This document shows positions 39,732-49,681 of a DNA stretch of 64,000 bases, piece by piece. Below the pieces are notes generated by a model. That model made no database searches. It was not told the DNA's origin and worked only from the letters and a program-made list of their open reading frames with translations. The first letter of the stretch is position 1, and each line of letters starts with the position of its first letter. Source of the DNA: Micromonospora sp045209745 (GTDB lineage Bacteria; Actinomycetota; Actinomycetes; Mycobacteriales; Micromonosporaceae). The stretch is from assembly GCF_045209745.1 (NCBI RefSeq), contig NZ_CP109273.1, positions 2,604,001 through 2,668,000 on the forward strand. Direction: 5' to 3'. Both the position numbers and the translations under genes were made by a program.

Positions 39732-40456
39732 GCGACAAGCCCAACGACGGCGGCGTACCGGTGCCGGTGGTGCCGGCCGGCGCCTCCAGTGGTGCCCCCG
39801 CCGAGTTGCCACCCGCCAGCCCGGCTGGACGCGGAATGTTCGGCAACCACGGCACCGGCGACGTGTCCGGCTACGGCGGTCTGGTCCGCCAGCGCCAGCC
39901 CATCGAGGAGGCGCCCCGGCCGTACGGGGGCTACTTCGACGAGGTCCGCGACGCGTTGGAGGAGGCGTACCCGGCCTTCGGTGACGCGATCGAGAAGGTC
40001 GTTGTCGACCGGGGCGAGCTGACCCTGCACGTCCGCCCGGAGCGAATCGCCGAGGTCTGCCAGGTGATGCGGGACGACCTGGCGCTGCGGTTCGAGCTGT
40101 GCTCCTCGGTGTCCGGTGCGGACTACCTGGGCGCCGACGAGCGCCGGCTGCACGTGATCTACCTGCTCACCTCGATGACGTACCGGCGGCGGGTCCGGCT
40201 GGAGGCTGCGGTCTCCGTCGAGGCCCCGCACCTGCCCAGCGTGACCGCGATCTACCCGACCGCGGACTGGCAGGAGCGTGAGGCGTACGACATGTTCGGC
40301 ATCGTCTTCGACGGCCATCCCAACCTGACCCGGATCCTCATGCCGGACGACTGGGAGGGCCACCCGCAGCGCAAGGACTACCCGCTCGGTGGCGTGGCGG
40401 TCGAGTACAAGGGCGCCGAGATCCCGCCGCCGGACCGGAGGAGGTCATACCAGTGA
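39728..40456 (+). CDS. nuoC: NADH-quinone oxidoreductase subunit NuoC
   Basis: 242 residues. The 30-kDa subunit domain spans about 75-225 (LHVRPERIAEVCQVM, then ATADWQEREAYDMFGI-type segment PTADWQEREAYDMFGIVFDG). The first 60 residues are a Pro/Gly/Ala-rich extension with no clear role, seen in some actinobacteria. It links NuoB and NuoD in the peripheral arm. Overlaps both neighbours. Confidence 0.95.
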   Translation: MSDKPNDGGVPVPVVPAGASSGAPAELPPASPAGRGMFGNHGTGDVSGYGGLVRQRQPIEEAPRPYGGYFDEVRDALEEAYPAFGDAIEKVVVDRGELTLHVRPERIAEVCQVMRDDLALRFELCSSVSGADYLGADERRLHVIYLLTSMTYRRRVRLEAAVSVEAPHLPSVTAIYPTADWQEREAYDMFGIVFDGHPNLTRILMPDDWEGHPQRKDYPLGGVAVEYKGAEIPPPDRRRSYQ

Positions 40457-41778
40457 CCACGTCGAACTACGCGACCGAACGCGAGACCACCGAGGGTCGG
40501 GTCTTCACCGTCACCGGTGGGGACTGGGACACGATCGTCTCGGGCACCGACCCGATCAACGACGAGCGGATCGTGGTCAACATGGGTCCGCAGCACCCGT
40601 CCACGCACGGGGTGTTGCGGCTGATCCTGGAGCTGGAGGGCGAGACGGTCCGCGAGGTCCGCTCCGTCGTCGGCTACCTGCACACCGGCATCGAGAAGAG
40701 CCTCGAATACCGTAACTGGGTCCAGGGCTCGACGTTCGTGACCCGGATGGACTACCTCGCCCCGATCTTCAACGAGACGGCGTACGCGCTGGCGGTCGAG
40801 AAGCTGCTCGGCATCACCGACGACATCACCGAGCGGGCCACCACCATCCGCGTGCTGATGATGGAGCTCAACCGGATCTCGTCGCACCTGGTCTGGCTGG
40901 CCACCACCGGCATGGAGCTGGGCGCGATCTCGATCATGCTGTACGGCTTCCGCGAGCGGGAGTACATCCTCGACATCTTCGAGACCATCACCGGTCTGCG
41001 GATGAACCACGCGTACGTCCGGCCGGGCGGTGTGGCGCAGGACGTGCCGGACGAGGCAATCGTCAAGATCCGCGAGTTCCTCAAGATGATGCCGAAGAAG
41101 CTCAAGGAGTACGAGGACCTCCTCTCCGGTCAGCCGATCTGGATCGAGCGGACGAAGAACGTCGCCGTGCTGGACGTGACCGGCTGCGTGGCGCTCGGCA
41201 TCACCGGGCCGGTGCTGCGTTCCGCCGGCCTCGCCTGGGACCTGCGCAAGACCATGCCGTACTGCGGTTACGAGACGTACGAGTTCGACGTGCCGACCCA
41301 CCCCGACGGTGACGTGTGGGGCCGCTACCAGGTCCGGCTCGCCGAGATGCGGGAGTCGATGAAGCTGGTCGAGCAGGCGCTGGACCGGCTCCGTCCGGGC
41401 CCGGTGATGGTCGCCGATCGCAAGATCGCCTGGCCGGCGCAGTTGGCCATCGGCGTGGACGGCCTGGGCAACTCGCTGGAGCACGTCGCGAAGATCATGG
41501 GTCAGTCGATGGAGTCGCTGATCCACCACTTCAAGCTGGTGACCGAGGGCTTCCGGGTTCCGCCCGGCCAGGTGTACGTCGGCATCGAGGCGCCCCGCGG
41601 CGAGTTGGGCGTACACGCGGTCTCCGACGGCGGCACCCGCCCGTACCGGGTGCACTACCGGGAGCCGAGCTTCGTCAACCTCCAGGCTCTCCCGGCGATG
41701 GCCGAGGGTGGCCTGATCGCCGACGTGATCGCCGGCGGTGCCTCGTTGGACCCCGTGATGGGTGGTTGTGACCGATGA
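40453..41778 (+). CDS. nuoD: NADH-quinone oxidoreductase subunit NuoD
   Basis: 441 residues, the 49-kDa subunit that forms the quinone-binding pocket with NuoB. NMGPQHPSTHGVLRLILELE, with the quinone-site His, and GYLHTGIEKS are conserved, as is the C-terminal end of the family. The first 30 residues are an extension. Starts with GTG overlapping nuoC. Confidence 0.96.
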   Translation: MTTSNYATERETTEGRVFTVTGGDWDTIVSGTDPINDERIVVNMGPQHPSTHGVLRLILELEGETVREVRSVVGYLHTGIEKSLEYRNWVQGSTFVTRMDYLAPIFNETAYALAVEKLLGITDDITERATTIRVLMMELNRISSHLVWLATTGMELGAISIMLYGFREREYILDIFETITGLRMNHAYVRPGGVAQDVPDEAIVKIREFLKMMPKKLKEYEDLLSGQPIWIERTKNVAVLDVTGCVALGITGPVLRSAGLAWDLRKTMPYCGYETYEFDVPTHPDGDVWGRYQVRLAEMRESMKLVEQALDRLRPGPVMVADRKIAWPAQLAIGVDGLGNSLEHVAKIMGQSMESLIHHFKLVTEGFRVPPGQVYVGIEAPRGELGVHAVSDGGTRPYRVHYREPSFVNLQALPAMAEGGLIADVIAGGASLDPVMGGCDR

Positions 41779-42773
41779 CGACTTTCACTGAAGAGACCCG
41801 GGAGCGGGCGCGCGAGATCATCGCCCGTTACCCGGCGGACCGGTCCCGCTCGGCGTTGCTGCCGCTGCTGCACCTGGTGCAGGCCGAAGAGGGTTACGTT
41901 TCTCCGGCCGGGGTCACGTTCTGCGCCGAGGTGCTGGGGCTGAACAAGGCCCAGGTCGGCGCGGTGGCCACCTTCTACACGATGTACAAGCGCAAGCCGA
42001 CCGGTGACTTCCTGGTCAGCGTCTGCACCAACACCATGTGCAATGTGCTCGGTGGCCAGGAGGTCTACGACACCCTCTCCGAGCACCTGGGCGTCGGGCA
42101 CGACGAGACGACCGCCGACGGCACGATCACCCTGGAGCACGCCGAGTGCCTGGCGGCGTGTGACTACGGCCCGGTGATGACGGTCAACTACGACTTCTTC
42201 GACGGCGTGGACCCGTCCACCGCCGTCGGCGTGGTCGACGAGCTGCGGGCAGGCTCGCGGCCGATGCCGACCCGCGGTGCCCGACTCTGCACGCTCAAGG
42301 AAATGGCCGTGCAGCTCGCCGGTTTCGCCGACGAACGCGACGGCGCGGTCGCCGACGGTGGGCCGGGCGAGCCCACCCTGCGCGGGCTGAGACTGGCGCA
42401 GCAGCACGGTGTCTCGGTGCCCGGCTTCGACCCGAACACCCCGATCCGCAGCAAGGCGGAGGCGGACACGGCAGCCGCGAAGGCGAAGGCCGCCGAGGCC
42501 CCCGCGAAGCCTGCCGCCGAGCCGGCCAAGCCGGCCAGCCCGGTGAAGGGTGGCGACGGCGCCTCCGCCGAGGTGCCAGCGGAGACCTCGCCGCCGGCCC
42601 CGCGTGACGCGCAGAAGGCGGAGGTCGCCGGCGTGGCGACCAACGAGCCCGCCAGCGACGGCAAGCCCGCCGGTGACTCCACCGGCCCGCAGGAGCGCAA
42701 CCTCAACGAAGCGTCGGCGAGCGCCGGTGGCGCGAACTCCGCCGCCGCGAGCGAAACGGGGGCCCAGAAGTGA
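41775..42773 (+). CDS. nuoE: NADH-quinone oxidoreductase subunit NuoE with long Ala/Pro C-terminal extension
   Basis: 332 residues, against about 160-240 in most homologs. The thioredoxin-like 2Fe-2S (N1a) domain uses Cys84, Cys89, Cys125 and Cys129 (VCTNTMC and CLAAC). After about residue 225 the chain becomes low complexity, rich in Ala, Lys, Glu and Pro (AKAKAAEAPAKPAAEPAKPA), for over 100 residues to the stop. The extension is in frame and followed by the overlapping nuoF start, so it is not a frameshift. Confidence 0.95.
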   Translation: MTTFTEETRERAREIIARYPADRSRSALLPLLHLVQAEEGYVSPAGVTFCAEVLGLNKAQVGAVATFYTMYKRKPTGDFLVSVCTNTMCNVLGGQEVYDTLSEHLGVGHDETTADGTITLEHAECLAACDYGPVMTVNYDFFDGVDPSTAVGVVDELRAGSRPMPTRGARLCTLKEMAVQLAGFADERDGAVADGGPGEPTLRGLRLAQQHGVSVPGFDPNTPIRSKAEADTAAAKAKAAEAPAKPAAEPAKPASPVKGGDGASAEVPAETSPPAPRDAQKAEVAGVATNEPASDGKPAGDSTGPQERNLNEASASAGGANSAAASETGAQK

Positions 42774-44086
42774 CCACTCCCCGCCCGGAGACGCTGGCCA
42801 AGCTGACGCCGGTGCTGACCAAGCGCTGGCTGTCGCCGGACGCCTGGCGCATCGGCACGTACGAGCAGTTGGACGGCTATGCCGCGCTGCGCAAGGCGCT
42901 CAAGGCCCACCCGGACGACCTGATCCAGCTGATCAAGGACTCGGGGCTGCGTGGCCGGGGCGGCGCCGGCTTCCCCACCGGCCTCAAGTGGGGCTTCATC
43001 CCGCAGGGCGATGGGAAGCCGCACTACCTGGTGGTCAACGCCGACGAAGGCGAGCCGGGCACCTGCAAGGACCTGCCGCTGATGACCCACGACCCGCACG
43101 CGCTGGTCGAGGGCGTGATCATCTCGTCGTACGCGATCCGGGCCAACCGCGCCTACATCTACATCCGCGGCGAGGCGGTGCACGCCGCGCGCCGGCTGCG
43201 CAACGCCGTCCAGGAGGCGTACGACAAGGGATACCTCGGCCGGAACATCCTGCGCAGCGGCTACGACCTGGAGTTGGTGGTGCACTCCGGCGCCGGGGCG
43301 TACATCTGCGGCGAGGAGACGGCGCTGCTGGACTCGCTGGAGGGGTTCCGGGGTCAGCCCCGGCTGCGCCCGCCGTTCCCGGCCACCCACGGCCTGTATG
43401 CGAGCCCGACCGTGGTGAACAACGTCGGCACCATCGCCAGCGTGCCGCCGATCGTGCTCGGTGGGGCCGACTGGTGGAAGACCATGGGCACCGAGAAGTC
43501 CTCCGGGCCGATGATCTACTCGCTGTCCGGCCGGATCGTCAACCCGGGCCAGTACGAGTGCTCGATGGGCGTCACGCTGCGCGAGCTGCTGGAGCTGGCC
43601 GGTGGGATGCAGCCCGGGCACAACCTGCGGTTCTGGACCCCGGGCGGTTCGTCCACGCCGTTGCTCGCCGCCGAGCACCTGGACGTGCCACTGGACTTCG
43701 AGGGAGTGGCAGCGGCCGGCTCGATCCTCGGCACCACGGCCACGCAGATCTTCTCGGACCAGGACTGCCCGGTCTACGCGACGTACCGGTGGCTGGAGTT
43801 CTACCACCACGAGTCGTGCGGCAAGTGCACCCCGTGCCGCGAGGGCAACTACTGGATGGTCCGGGTCTATCGGCGGATCCTCGCCGGTCAGGGCACCCAC
43901 GAGGACCTGGACACCCTGCTGGACACCTGCGACAACATCCTCGGCCGCTCGTTCTGTGGCCTGGGTGACGGCGCGACCAGCTCGGTGACCTCGTCGCTGA
44001 AGTACTTCAAGCAGGACTACCTCGACTACATCGAGGGACGTACCGCGCCGAAGCTGTCGGACAAGCAGCTGGTGGGAGCCCACTAA
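42770..44086 (+). CDS. nuoF: NADH-quinone oxidoreductase subunit NuoF
   Basis: 438 residues. NuoF binds NADH and FMN and holds the N3 4Fe-4S cluster. GRGGAGFPTGLKWGF and ICGEETALLDSLEG form the nucleotide and flavin sites; ESCGKCTPCREG plus a later Cys in RSFCGLGD bind the cluster. Overlaps nuoE and nuoG. Confidence 0.96.
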   Translation: MTTPRPETLAKLTPVLTKRWLSPDAWRIGTYEQLDGYAALRKALKAHPDDLIQLIKDSGLRGRGGAGFPTGLKWGFIPQGDGKPHYLVVNADEGEPGTCKDLPLMTHDPHALVEGVIISSYAIRANRAYIYIRGEAVHAARRLRNAVQEAYDKGYLGRNILRSGYDLELVVHSGAGAYICGEETALLDSLEGFRGQPRLRPPFPATHGLYASPTVVNNVGTIASVPPIVLGGADWWKTMGTEKSSGPMIYSLSGRIVNPGQYECSMGVTLRELLELAGGMQPGHNLRFWTPGGSSTPLLAAEHLDVPLDFEGVAAAGSILGTTATQIFSDQDCPVYATYRWLEFYHHESCGKCTPCREGNYWMVRVYRRILAGQGTHEDLDTLLDTCDNILGRSFCGLGDGATSSVTSSLKYFKQDYLDYIEGRTAPKLSDKQLVGAH

Positions 44087-46593
44087 TGACGGACGTAGCC
44101 AAGCAGACCGAGACTGTCACGCTCACCATCGACGGCGTCGAGGTCACCGCCCCCAAGGGGACGCTGCTGATCCGGGCCGCCGAGCAGATGGGCACCGAGA
44201 TCCCCCGGTTCTGCGACCACCCGCTACTGGCCCCGGCCGGAGCGTGCCGGCAGTGCCTGGTCGAGGTGGAGGGCCAGCGTAAGCCGGTCGCCTCCTGCAC
44301 CCAGACGGTCGCCGACGGCATGGTCGTGCGTACCCAGATCACCTCCCCGGTGGCCAAGAAGGCGCAGGAGGGGGTGATGGAGCTGCTGCTGCTCAACCAC
44401 CCGCTGGACTGCCCGATGTGTGACAAGGGCGGCGAGTGCCCGCTGCAGAACCAGGCGATGTCCACCGGCCGCACCGACTCGCGCTTCCACGAGCACAAGC
44501 GGGAGTACGAGAAGCCGATGGCGATCAGCAGCCAGGTGCTGCTGGACCGCGAGCGCTGCGTGCTCTGCCAGCGGTGCACCCGGTTCTCCGATGAGATCGC
44601 CGGCGACAAGTTCATCGACCTGATGGGCCGGTCGTCCGCCGAGGAAATCAACATCTACCGGGACGACGCGTACGGCGAAGAGGGCGACGCCGGGGACGTC
44701 CCGTTCAACTCCTACTTCTCTGGCAACACCGTGCAGATCTGCCCGGTGGGTGCGCTGACCGGTGCCCAGTACCGCTTCCGGGCCCGCCCGTTCGACCTGG
44801 TCTCCAGCCCGAGTGTCTGCGAGCACTGCTCGGCCGGCTGTGGGCAGCGCACCGACTGGCGGCGCGGCAAGGTGCTGCGCCGGCTGGCCGGCGACGAGCC
44901 GGCGGTGAACGAGGAGTGGAACTGTGACAAGGGTCGGTGGGGCTTCCAGTACACCCGGGCCACCGACCGGCTGACCACCCCGCTGGTGCGCGACGAGCAC
45001 ACCGGTGAGCTGCGCGAGGCGTCCTGGAGCGAGGCGCTCACCGTGGCCGCCGAGGGGCTGCACACGGCTCGGGAGAGCGGGCAGGGCACGGCGGTGCTCA
45101 CCGGCGGTCGGCTGACCGTCGAGGACGCGTACGCGTACGCGAAGTTCGCCCGGGTCGCGTTGAACACCAACGACATCGACTTCCGGGCCCGGCCGGTCTC
45201 CCGCGAGGAGGCCGACTTCCTGGCCAGCTCGGTCGCCGGGGTCACCGACGTCACCTACACCGACGTGGAGAACGCGCCCGCGGTCGTGCTGGTCGGCCTG
45301 GAGCCGGAGGAGGAGTGCCCGATCCTCTTCCTGCGGCTGCGCAAGGCGTACCTGAAGAAGACCCTGACGGTGTACGCGCTGGCGCCGTTCGCCACCCGCG
45401 GCCTGGAGAAGCTCGGTGCCAAGCTGGCCCGGGTGGTGCCGGGCGAGGAGGCCAGCGTGCTCGCCGAGCACGCCACGGTCACCGAGGCGCTGAGCGCACC
45501 GGGCGCGATCCTGATCGTCGGCGAGCGGTTGGCCACGGTGCCGGGCGGGCTTTCCGCCGCGGCGGAGGTGGCTCGGCGTACCGGTGCGAAGCTGGCCTGG
45601 GTGCCGCGGCGCGCGGGTGACCGCGGCGCGGTCGACGCGGGCTGTCTGCCCAACCTGCTCCCCGGTGGACGGCTGGTCAACGAGCCGGCCGCACGGGCCG
45701 AGCTGGGTGAGGCGTGGGACATTCCGGCCGGGGTGATCCCGAGCCAGGCCGGTCGGGACACCGACGGCATCCTCGCCGCCGCGGCCAACGGCCAGCTCGG
45801 CGCGCTGGTCGTCGGCGGTGTCGACCCGTCCGACCTGGCTGACCCGCGACTGGCCGAGTCCGCCCTGGACGCGGTGCCGTTCCTGGTCAGCCTGGAGCTG
45901 CGCAGCAGCGCGGTGACCCGGCGGGCGAACGTGGTGCTGCCGATCGCCCCAGTGGCCGAGAAGGCCGGCAGCTTCCTGGACTGGGAGGGCCGGCTGCGTC
46001 CGTTCGAGGCGGTGCTGAACACGGCCGCGATGACCGACGGTCGGGTGCTCGACGCGCTGGCCGCGCTGCTCGACGTGCGGCTCGGCACCGCGGACGTGCC
46101 GAGCGTGCGTCGCGAGCTGGGCACGCTGCCGGCGACCCGCACCCAGCGGCCGTCTCCGCCGTCGGTGGCGCCGGGCCGGGTGCCGCACCCGGGTGACGGG
46201 GAGGCCGTGCTGGCCACCTGGCACCAGCTGGTCGACCTGGGCACCCTGACCGACGGCGACGAGCACCTCGCCGGCACCGCCCGCCCGCCGGTGGTCCGGC
46301 TGGGCAAGGGCACCGCCGAGGCACTCGGTGTCGCCGACGGCGACGCGGTCACGGTCGGCACCGACCGGGGGGCACTGACCCTGCCGGCGGAGCTCACCGA
46401 GATGCCGGACGGTGTGGTCTGGCTGCCGACCAACTCACCCGGCTCGACCGTGCGACGCAGCCTCGGGGCGACGTCCGGCACGGTCGTCCGGATCTCCGTC
46501 CCCGCAGCGAGTACGGCCATCCCGGCCGGGCGCGTGGCGGCCGACGAGACCGGTCTCCCGGGTCCGCTCCTCAACACCGGGGGTAACCAGTGA
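44086..46593 (+). CDS. nuoG: NADH-quinone oxidoreductase subunit NuoG
   Basis: 835 residues. The N-terminal ferredoxin domain binds 2Fe-2S (FCDHPLLAPAGACRQCLVEV), followed by the His/Cys cluster (CDKGGECPLQ) and a 4Fe-4S set (CVLCQRCTRFSDE). A further CEHCSAGC plus a Cys about 30 residues later (EEWNCDKGR) match the extra N7 cluster found in some bacteria. The remaining 550 residues are a degenerate molybdopterin-oxidoreductase fold. Its ATG shares a base with the nuoF stop (TAATG). Confidence 0.95.
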   Translation: MTDVAKQTETVTLTIDGVEVTAPKGTLLIRAAEQMGTEIPRFCDHPLLAPAGACRQCLVEVEGQRKPVASCTQTVADGMVVRTQITSPVAKKAQEGVMELLLLNHPLDCPMCDKGGECPLQNQAMSTGRTDSRFHEHKREYEKPMAISSQVLLDRERCVLCQRCTRFSDEIAGDKFIDLMGRSSAEEINIYRDDAYGEEGDAGDVPFNSYFSGNTVQICPVGALTGAQYRFRARPFDLVSSPSVCEHCSAGCGQRTDWRRGKVLRRLAGDEPAVNEEWNCDKGRWGFQYTRATDRLTTPLVRDEHTGELREASWSEALTVAAEGLHTARESGQGTAVLTGGRLTVEDAYAYAKFARVALNTNDIDFRARPVSREEADFLASSVAGVTDVTYTDVENAPAVVLVGLEPEEECPILFLRLRKAYLKKTLTVYALAPFATRGLEKLGAKLARVVPGEEASVLAEHATVTEALSAPGAILIVGERLATVPGGLSAAAEVARRTGAKLAWVPRRAGDRGAVDAGCLPNLLPGGRLVNEPAARAELGEAWDIPAGVIPSQAGRDTDGILAAAANGQLGALVVGGVDPSDLADPRLAESALDAVPFLVSLELRSSAVTRRANVVLPIAPVAEKAGSFLDWEGRLRPFEAVLNTAAMTDGRVLDALAALLDVRLGTADVPSVRRELGTLPATRTQRPSPPSVAPGRVPHPGDGEAVLATWHQLVDLGTLTDGDEHLAGTARPPVVRLGKGTAEALGVADGDAVTVGTDRGALTLPAELTEMPDGVVWLPTNSPGSTVRRSLGATSGTVVRISVPAASTAIPAGRVAADETGLPGPLLNTGGNQ

Positions 46594-47942
46594 GTCCGAT
46601 CTACCTGGCGCAGGATCCGACGCTGGCCGACTTCGGCCGGGATCCGTGGTGGCTGGTTCTCGGCAAGATTGTCTTCGCGTTCGCCTTCGGTCTGCTCGCC
46701 ACCCTGCTGGGTGTCTGGTTCGAGCGGCGGGTGGTCGGCTACATGCAGGTGCGGCCCGGCCCCAACCAGGTCGGCCCGTTCGGCCTGCTGCAGACCCTCG
46801 CCGACGGTCTGAAGATGGCCTTCAAGGAGGACATCCTGCCGAAGGCGGCCGACAAGGTCGTCTTCTTCTTCGCCCCGACCATCTCGGTGATCTGCGCGGT
46901 CACCGCGCTGTCGGTGGTGCCGTTCGGCCCGATGGTGAGCATCGCCGGCCACCAGACGCCGCTGCAGGTCACCGACGTGCCGGTGGCGGTACTGCTGCTG
47001 CTGGCCTGCTCCTCGATGGGCGTCTACGGCATCGTGCTGGGCGGCTGGGCCTCCGGCTCGACGTACCCGCTGCTCGGTGGTCTGCGGTCGAGCGCCCAGA
47101 TGATCTCCTACGAGGTCGCGATGGGGCTGAGCATCGTGGCGGTCTTCATGACCGCCGGGACGATGAGCACGAGCGGGATCGTCGCGAAGCAGGGGCACGG
47201 CACCGAGCTGAGCCTCTTCGGGCAGACGATCCCGGCCCCTGGCTGGTACGCGATCCTGCTGCTGCCGAGCTTCATCATCTTCTTCATCGCCACCGTGGGC
47301 GAGACCAACCGGGCGCCGTTCGACCTGCCCGAGGCCGAGTCCGAGCTGGTCGCCGGCTACATGACCGAGTACAGCTCGCTCAAGTTCGCGCTCTTCATGC
47401 TCAGCGAGTACGTCGCGATGGTGACCATGTCCGCGGTCACCGCCACGCTGTTCCTCGGTGGCTGGCGGGCGCCGTGGCCGATCACCATCTGGGAGGGCGC
47501 CAACTCCGGTTGGTGGCCGATGCTCTGGTTCTTCGGCAAGGTGATCGCGCTGGTCTTCGTCTTCGTGTGGCTGCGCGGCACGCTGCCCCGGCTGCGCTAC
47601 GACCAGTTCATGCGTCTCGGTTGGAAGGTGCTGCTGCCGATCAGCCTGGTCTGGATCCTGGTCCTGTCGGGCCTGCGTTCCATCGAGGACTGGGACACGA
47701 CCGGCAAGATGGTCGCGGTCGGCATCCCGGCCGGCATCCTGCTGCTCGGCACGCTGCTCTGGCCCAGCCGCCGCCCGCAGCCCAAGCCGACGGCGCAGGA
47801 ACAGGTCGACAGCCGGCCGTACGGGAGCTTCCCGCTGCCACCGATGGATCTACAGGTACCACCGAGCCCGCGCATCACGCGCGTGGTCGCCGAGCGGGAG
47901 CCGGCCAACATCGTCGCCGGCTCGGACTCCAGGGAGGTGTGA
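46590..47942 (+). CDS. nuoH: NADH-quinone oxidoreductase subunit NuoH
   Basis: 450 residues with about eight to nine membrane segments. ERRVVGYMQVRPGPNQVGP and the quinone-channel loop ETNRAPFDLPEAESELVAGY are NuoH signatures. The last 55 residues are a charged Pro-rich tail, longer than in E. coli. It links the hydrophilic and membrane arms. The GTG overlaps nuoG. Confidence 0.96.
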   Translation: MSPIYLAQDPTLADFGRDPWWLVLGKIVFAFAFGLLATLLGVWFERRVVGYMQVRPGPNQVGPFGLLQTLADGLKMAFKEDILPKAADKVVFFFAPTISVICAVTALSVVPFGPMVSIAGHQTPLQVTDVPVAVLLLLACSSMGVYGIVLGGWASGSTYPLLGGLRSSAQMISYEVAMGLSIVAVFMTAGTMSTSGIVAKQGHGTELSLFGQTIPAPGWYAILLLPSFIIFFIATVGETNRAPFDLPEAESELVAGYMTEYSSLKFALFMLSEYVAMVTMSAVTATLFLGGWRAPWPITIWEGANSGWWPMLWFFGKVIALVFVFVWLRGTLPRLRYDQFMRLGWKVLLPISLVWILVLSGLRSIEDWDTTGKMVAVGIPAGILLLGTLLWPSRRPQPKPTAQEQVDSRPYGSFPLPPMDLQVPPSPRITRVVAEREPANIVAGSDSREV

Positions 47943-47943
47943 C

Positions 47944-48585
47944 GTGGGCGCGATCACCGGAACGTTCAAGGGATTCGGTGTCACCTTCTCGCACATGTTC
48001 AGGAAGGTCGTCACCACCGACTACCCGTTCAAGCCGCCGGTGTCGGCGCCGCGCTACCACGGGCGGCACATCCTCAACCGGCACCCGGACGGCCTGGAGA
48101 AGTGCATCGGGTGTGAGCTGTGCGCCTGGGCCTGCCCGGCGGACGCGATCTACGTCGAGGGTGGCGACAACACCGACGAGCAGCGCTTCTCGCCGGGTGA
48201 GCGGTACGCCAGCACTTACCAGATCAACTACGCCCGGTGCATCTTCTGCGGGTTGTGCATCGAGGCCTGCCCGACCCGGTCGCTCACCATGAGCAACGAG
48301 TACGAGCTGGCCCGGGACAACCGGCAGGACCTGATCTTCACCAAGGAGCAGTTGCTCGCGCCGTTGCTCGAGGGCATGGAGCAGCCGCCGCACCCGATGC
48401 GGCTGGGCGACAGCGAGAAGGACTACTACGTCGGCGCGCTGGACAACCCGGGCACGTCCGCCGGTGCGGAGGCGTCCCCGATGGGTCCCGGCCGCTACCA
48501 GGTCGAGGAGCACCCCGGCGTGACGTTCCCGGGCGCCGAGCAGGCCGCCCAGCGCGTGGCGGCCGGCAAGGGAGAGCAAGCATGA
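47944..48585 (+). CDS. nuoI: NADH-quinone oxidoreductase subunit NuoI
   Basis: 213 residues with two 4Fe-4S ferredoxin motifs: Cys54, 57, 60, 64 (CIGCELCAWACP) and Cys99, 102, 105, 109 (CIFCGLCIEACP), the N6a and N6b clusters that pass electrons to NuoB. The C-terminal 45 residues are an extension. Overlaps nuoJ by 4 bases. The GTG lies one base after the nuoH stop. Confidence 0.96.
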   Translation: MGAITGTFKGFGVTFSHMFRKVVTTDYPFKPPVSAPRYHGRHILNRHPDGLEKCIGCELCAWACPADAIYVEGGDNTDEQRFSPGERYASTYQINYARCIFCGLCIEACPTRSLTMSNEYELARDNRQDLIFTKEQLLAPLLEGMEQPPHPMRLGDSEKDYYVGALDNPGTSAGAEASPMGPGRYQVEEHPGVTFPGAEQAAQRVAAGKGEQA

Positions 48586-49352
48586 CCACGTCTACGGTGC
48601 TCGCCGCGGCGGGTTCGGTACCCGTCGGCGAGGCGGTCACCTTCTGGATCCTCGCCCCGCTCGCGCTGATCGGCGGGATCGGGATGGTGGCCGCGCGCAA
48701 CGCCGTGCACTCGGCGCTCTGGCTGGTGCTGACCATGCTCTGTCTGGGCGTGTTCTACGTGCTCCAGGCCGGTCCGTTCATCGGCATGGTGCAGATCATC
48801 GTCTACACCGGCGCGATCATGATGATCTTCCTCTTCGTGCTGATGCTGGTCGGTCGGGACTCCACGGACTCGCTGATCGAGACGCTGCGCGGCCAGCGCG
48901 TCGCCGCGATCGTGCTCGGCCTGGGCTTCGCCGGCCTGGTCGGCAGTGGCGTCTACCAGGCGCTGGACAAGACCACCGCAGTCGGCCTGGAGCAGGCCAA
49001 CGCGGAGGGCAACGTGCAGGGCATTGCCCGGTTGCTGTTCACCAAGTACGTCTTCGCGTTCGAGCTGACCTCGGCGCTGCTGATCACCGCGGCGGTCGGT
49101 GCCATGGTGCTGGCTCACGTCGAGCGGCGTAAGCAGGACAAGGTCGACCAGCCGTCGACCATGCGGGCTCGCTTCGCCCCGGGCAACTACCCCGGCCCGA
49201 AGCCGGGTCCGGGCGTCTTCGCGACGTCCTCCTCGGTGGCCACCCCGGCGCGGTTGCCCGACGGGCGCCTGACCGACCGCGGCACCTCGGCGATCCTTCC
49301 GCAGCGCGAGCTGACCGCCGAGGAGACCTCGCTGAAGGGGACGGAAAAGTAA
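48582..49352 (+). CDS. nuoJ: NADH-quinone oxidoreductase subunit NuoJ
   Basis: 256 residues with five membrane segments in the first 175; GMVQIIVYTGAIMMIFLFVL is the family mark. The last 75 residues form a hydrophilic Pro-rich tail. A proton-pumping membrane subunit. AGGGAGAGC precedes the ATG at 48582 and the stop shares a base with nuoK. Confidence 0.95.
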   Translation: MTTSTVLAAAGSVPVGEAVTFWILAPLALIGGIGMVAARNAVHSALWLVLTMLCLGVFYVLQAGPFIGMVQIIVYTGAIMMIFLFVLMLVGRDSTDSLIETLRGQRVAAIVLGLGFAGLVGSGVYQALDKTTAVGLEQANAEGNVQGIARLLFTKYVFAFELTSALLITAAVGAMVLAHVERRKQDKVDQPSTMRARFAPGNYPGPKPGPGVFATSSSVATPARLPDGRLTDRGTSAILPQRELTAEETSLKGTEK

Positions 49353-49669
49353 TGGAAACGTTCTTCTCGGTCGAGCCGAACTACTACCTGGTCCTCGCGG
49401 CGGTGCTGTTCACCATCGGCGCCACCGGGGTGTTGGTCCGGCGCAACGCGCTCGTGCTGTTCATGTGCGTGGAGCTGATGCTCAACGCGGCCAACCTGAC
49501 GCTGGTCACCTTCAGCCGGATCAACGGTGACCTCAACGGTCAGATCATGGCGTTCTTCGTGATGGTGGTGGCGGCGGCCGAGGTCGTGGTCGGGCTCGCG
49601 ATCATCATGTCCATCTTCCGGACGCGACGCTCGGCGAGTGTCGACGACGCCAACCTGCTCAAGTACTAG
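49352..49669 (+). CDS. nuoK: NADH-quinone oxidoreductase subunit NuoK
   Basis: 105 residues with three membrane segments. The conserved membrane Glu residues are in CVELMLNAANL and AAEVVVGLAII. A proton-channel subunit related to MrpC. The gene starts at the last base of the nuoJ stop. Confidence 0.95.
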   Translation: METFFSVEPNYYLVLAAVLFTIGATGVLVRRNALVLFMCVELMLNAANLTLVTFSRINGDLNGQIMAFFVMVVAAAEVVVGLAIIMSIFRTRRSASVDDANLLKY

Positions 49670-49681
49670 AGGGGTCCACCG

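Noticed and set aside
42188..44083. 631-residue minus-strand frame opposite nuoE/nuoF, and similar frames at 44224-46266 and 49187-51922
   Set aside because: They lie opposite clear nuo genes and contain only Arg/Gly/His/Asp-rich sequence; they are antisense shadows.
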